64,000 nt of DNA from Thauera sp. GDN1 (GTDB lineage: Bacteria > Pseudomonadota > Gammaproteobacteria > Burkholderiales > Rhodocyclaceae): NCBI RefSeq assembly GCF_029223545.1, contig NZ_CP097870.1:2852001-2916000 (forward strand), in the 5' to 3' direction. A program made the position numbers and the translations under genes. Shown here piece by piece: positions 62,171-64,000 of this stretch. The notes beneath the pieces are model-generated. The model did not search any database, had not been told where the DNA came from, and was given only the letters and a program-made list of their open reading frames with translations. Each line of letters opens with the position of its first letter. The stretch's first letter is position 1.

Positions 62171-63265
62171 ATGAAAAAGTGCAGGACGTGCCTCCTTCCC
62201 GCGACCGTCCCGGGTTCGGACATCGACGCTGACGGCATCTGCCGCCCTTGCCGCGAACACAAGACCAGCCCGGCGCCAGCCGTTTCCCGCCAGCAGTTCG
62301 CGGACGACCTCGAACGCACTCTCGCCTCGGTCCGCAATCACGCGGGCTCGGACTACGACTGCCTGGTGCCCTTCAGCGGTGGCAAGGACAGCCTCTACCT
62401 GCTTCACCGCCTGAAGCGCGACTACGGGCTGCGCGTCCTCGCCTACACCTGCGACATCGACCTGCCGAGCGCGGCCTGGAGCAACATCCGGACGGCGCTG
62501 CAGGCGCTGGACATCGACCACCTGGTCTACGCGCCGGCGCCATGCTTTCTCGCCAAGCTTTTCGCCTACCTGCTGCGCAACCAGGAAGCGCGCGGCGCCG
62601 TGTATACGGTGTCCTACGTCTACGCCCCGCTGTTCGAGGGCTCGGCGATCCGGCTGGCGATCGAGAAGAACATCCCGCTGATCCTCGCCGGCTATTCCCC
62701 CGGCCAACCCGAACCGGAGCGCATGCTGTACGAGTTCGCCCCCGAGTTGATCCGTGCCGAGGACTGGACACCGCCCCTGCTCAGGCAGTGCGGCGAGTTC
62801 TCGGAAGACGAGCTGCGCCACTTCTACGATCCTCTCTCACTGCCCGCGGACACGCGCTTTCCGCGTTACCTCGCCCCCTTCCACGCCTGGGACTACGACC
62901 AGGACGCGGTGATGAAGGCGGTGGTGCGCCTCGGCCTCGTCAAGCGCCGCGCCCACGCCAGTCCGATCGTCAGCAACTATCCGATCAACTGGCTGATGAT
63001 GTACTCGGACCTGCGCCATTTCGGCTACAACCCGTACACACCGGAATTCTCCGCGCTGATCCGCGAAGGCAAGGCCAGCCTCGGCTACTGGCGGATCATG
63101 GCCCCGGTCGTCGACTTCATGATCCGCAACCGCGTCCTGCTGGGGCGCGAGGTCACCCGCAGCATGCGCTGGCTGGGGCTGCAGGCGGAGGAACTCGTCA
63201 TCAACCAGCCCAGGGGCGCGTACGACCCGCCACTGCTGACGCGCCTGGCAAGCACGGGCCGATGA
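62171..63265 (+). CDS. PP-loop ATPase, sugar amidotransferase-like (WbpG/PseA family)
   Basis: 364 residues. N-terminal zinc-knuckle (Cys4, Cys7, Cys24, Cys27: CRTCLLPATVPG, GICRPC) and a PP-loop SGGKDSLYLLHRL near residue 69. This is the layout of N-acetyl-sugar amidotransferases that use ammonia from a HisH-like partner to make amidino sugars of surface glycans, and of related ATP pyrophosphatases. No HisH/HisF genes are in view. Its stop overlaps the start of an AMP-forming ligase, an unusual neighbour. The substrate is unknown. Confidence 0.65.
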   Translation: MKKCRTCLLPATVPGSDIDADGICRPCREHKTSPAPAVSRQQFADDLERTLASVRNHAGSDYDCLVPFSGGKDSLYLLHRLKRDYGLRVLAYTCDIDLPSAAWSNIRTALQALDIDHLVYAPAPCFLAKLFAYLLRNQEARGAVYTVSYVYAPLFEGSAIRLAIEKNIPLILAGYSPGQPEPERMLYEFAPELIRAEDWTPPLLRQCGEFSEDELRHFYDPLSLPADTRFPRYLAPFHAWDYDQDAVMKAVVRLGLVKRRAHASPIVSNYPINWLMMYSDLRHFGYNPYTPEFSALIREGKASLGYWRIMAPVVDFMIRNRVLLGREVTRSMRWLGLQAEELVINQPRGAYDPPLLTRLASTGR

Positions 63266-64000
63266 TCCTCGGCGACACGCTCCCCGCCACGCTCGCCGCC
63301 CGCAGCGCCGCCACGCCGGAGCAGGCCGCCTTCTGGAGCCGGGACGATGACGGCCACTGGTCACCGACCCGCTGGGCCGAGGTCCATCGCCGCGTCCGCA
63401 GGCTCGCCTGGCAGCTCCGCCTGCTGGGCATCGAGCGCGGCGACAGGGTCGCGCTGGTCCTTCCGACCACGCCCGACTGGGAGTACGCGCAGCACGCGGT
63501 GCTCGCAGCCGGAGGCGTCGTCGTCGGACTGGATGCCAACGAGACCGATGCGAACCTGCGCCACATGCTGCAGACCGTGCAGCCGTGCGCGCTGATCGTC
63601 GAAACCCGGGCGATCGGCGACCGGCTGCGCGCGCTGACGCCGGGCGGCATGCCGCGGCTCATCGTCGACGAGGGCGAGCCGGGGCGGGACGGTCTGCGCC
63701 TCGACGAACTGCTGGCCCGCCCGATGCCGGCGACGGCGGACCTCCCCCCGGCGGCGGCGAACGACCTCGCCACCATCATCTTCACTTCCGGCAGCACCGG
63801 CCAGCCCAAGGGCATCGCCTACACGCACGCCCAACTCGTCCTGGTCGGTCGCGCCATCCTGGAGCGGTTCCCGAGCATCGTCGAGGGCGCGCGCCTGGCC
63901 TGCTGGCTGCCGCTCTCCAACCTGTTCCAGCGCATCATCAACCTGTGCGCGCTGATCTGCGGCGCACAGTCGTGGTTCGTCCGCCATCCGGCGCAGATCA
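63262..64000 (+). CDS. AMP-forming acyl-CoA synthetase-like ligase (partial)
   Basis: The ATG at 63262 overlaps the upstream stop (ATGA), and the frame stays open to the right edge (about 246 residues seen). ANL-family features: opening TLPATLAARSAATPEQAAFW, GIERGDRVALVLPTTPDWEY and the phosphate-binding loop ATIIFTSGSTGQPKGIAYTH. It resembles long-chain acyl-CoA ligases of the FadD15/FAA1 group. The rest lies outside the window. Confidence 0.85.
   Translation, partial: MILGDTLPATLAARSAATPEQAAFWSRDDDGHWSPTRWAEVHRRVRRLAWQLRLLGIERGDRVALVLPTTPDWEYAQHAVLAAGGVVVGLDANETDANLRHMLQTVQPCALIVETRAIGDRLRALTPGGMPRLIVDEGEPGRDGLRLDELLARPMPATADLPPAAANDLATIIFTSGSTGQPKGIAYTHAQLVLVGRAILERFPSIVEGARLACWLPLSNLFQRIINLCALICGAQSWFVRHPAQI

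Overview
This window is high-GC chromosomal DNA from a respiratory, metabolically versatile betaproteobacterium. The gene content fits the Thauera/Azoarcus (Rhodocyclales/Zoogloeaceae) group best: a complete pqqABCDE set, an ExaC/AcoR-type aldehyde module, a three-gene proton-translocating transhydrogenase, a large copper-resistance block and the rplU-rpmA-obgE-proB block. The genus is inferred from gene content only. I see no IS element, prophage, CRISPR array or rRNA. One tRNA gene (Pro, CGG) is present.

Region by region. 1-3.1 kb: end of a LuxR-type response regulator, a REP-like hairpin, a PhoD-like phosphatase and a small SAM methyltransferase. 3.3-7.6 kb: a DUF808 membrane protein facing the translationally coupled pqqABCDE operon. 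7.8-10 kb: a UPF0178 protein, an SDR oxidoreductase behind an FNR/DNR-like box, and a cupin-fold protein. 10-12 kb: a 560-bp gap holding a decayed ParE-type toxin, then sdhC-sdhD-sdhB with no sdhA. 12-14.2 kb: an unknown membrane protein, an NsrR-like Rrf2 regulator and a divergent hemerythrin-ferredoxin pair. 14.4-15.4 kb: a proline iminopeptidase.

15.5-24.5 kb is an alcohol/aldehyde and PQQ region: a TonB-dependent receptor closely resembling E. coli YncD/PqqU (PQQ uptake), an AcoR-like sigma-54 activator, a DUF779 protein, an ExaC-type aldehyde dehydrogenase, an outer-membrane porin and panE. Sigma-54 (-24/-12) promoters precede exaC and the porin gene. Both have TGCTCCA/TGGAGCA half-sites upstream, which suggests one regulon under the neighbouring activator. 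A succinate-semialdehyde dehydrogenase follows (24.6-26 kb).

26-41.6 kb is a copper/silver detoxification island: CopA-type P-ATPase, CusA/B/C-type RND efflux (the adaptor carries both an N-terminal metal-binding motif and a C-terminal CusF domain), free CusF, a cupredoxin, a Tat-exported multicopper oxidase, a second TolC-like lipoprotein and two small periplasmic proteins. CusRS-type regulators are divergent. Two copies of a cop-box-like motif lie where the two leftward transcription units should start.

41.9-64 kb is mostly housekeeping: a VOC protein, tRNA-Pro, ispB, an orphan solute-binding protein, rlmM, an RhlE-type helicase, pntAA-pntAB-pntB, a PP2C phosphatase, glcDEF, a LysR regulator, a SulP transporter, and rplU-rpmA-obgE-proB. 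At the right edge a PP-loop amidotransferase-like gene is coupled to an AMP-forming ligase that runs off the window.

The most interesting items are the inferred sigma-54 regulon with its half-site motif, the sdhCDB cluster lacking the flavoprotein, co-occurrence of PQQ synthesis and a PQQ-uptake-type receptor, and the two cop boxes of the copper island.
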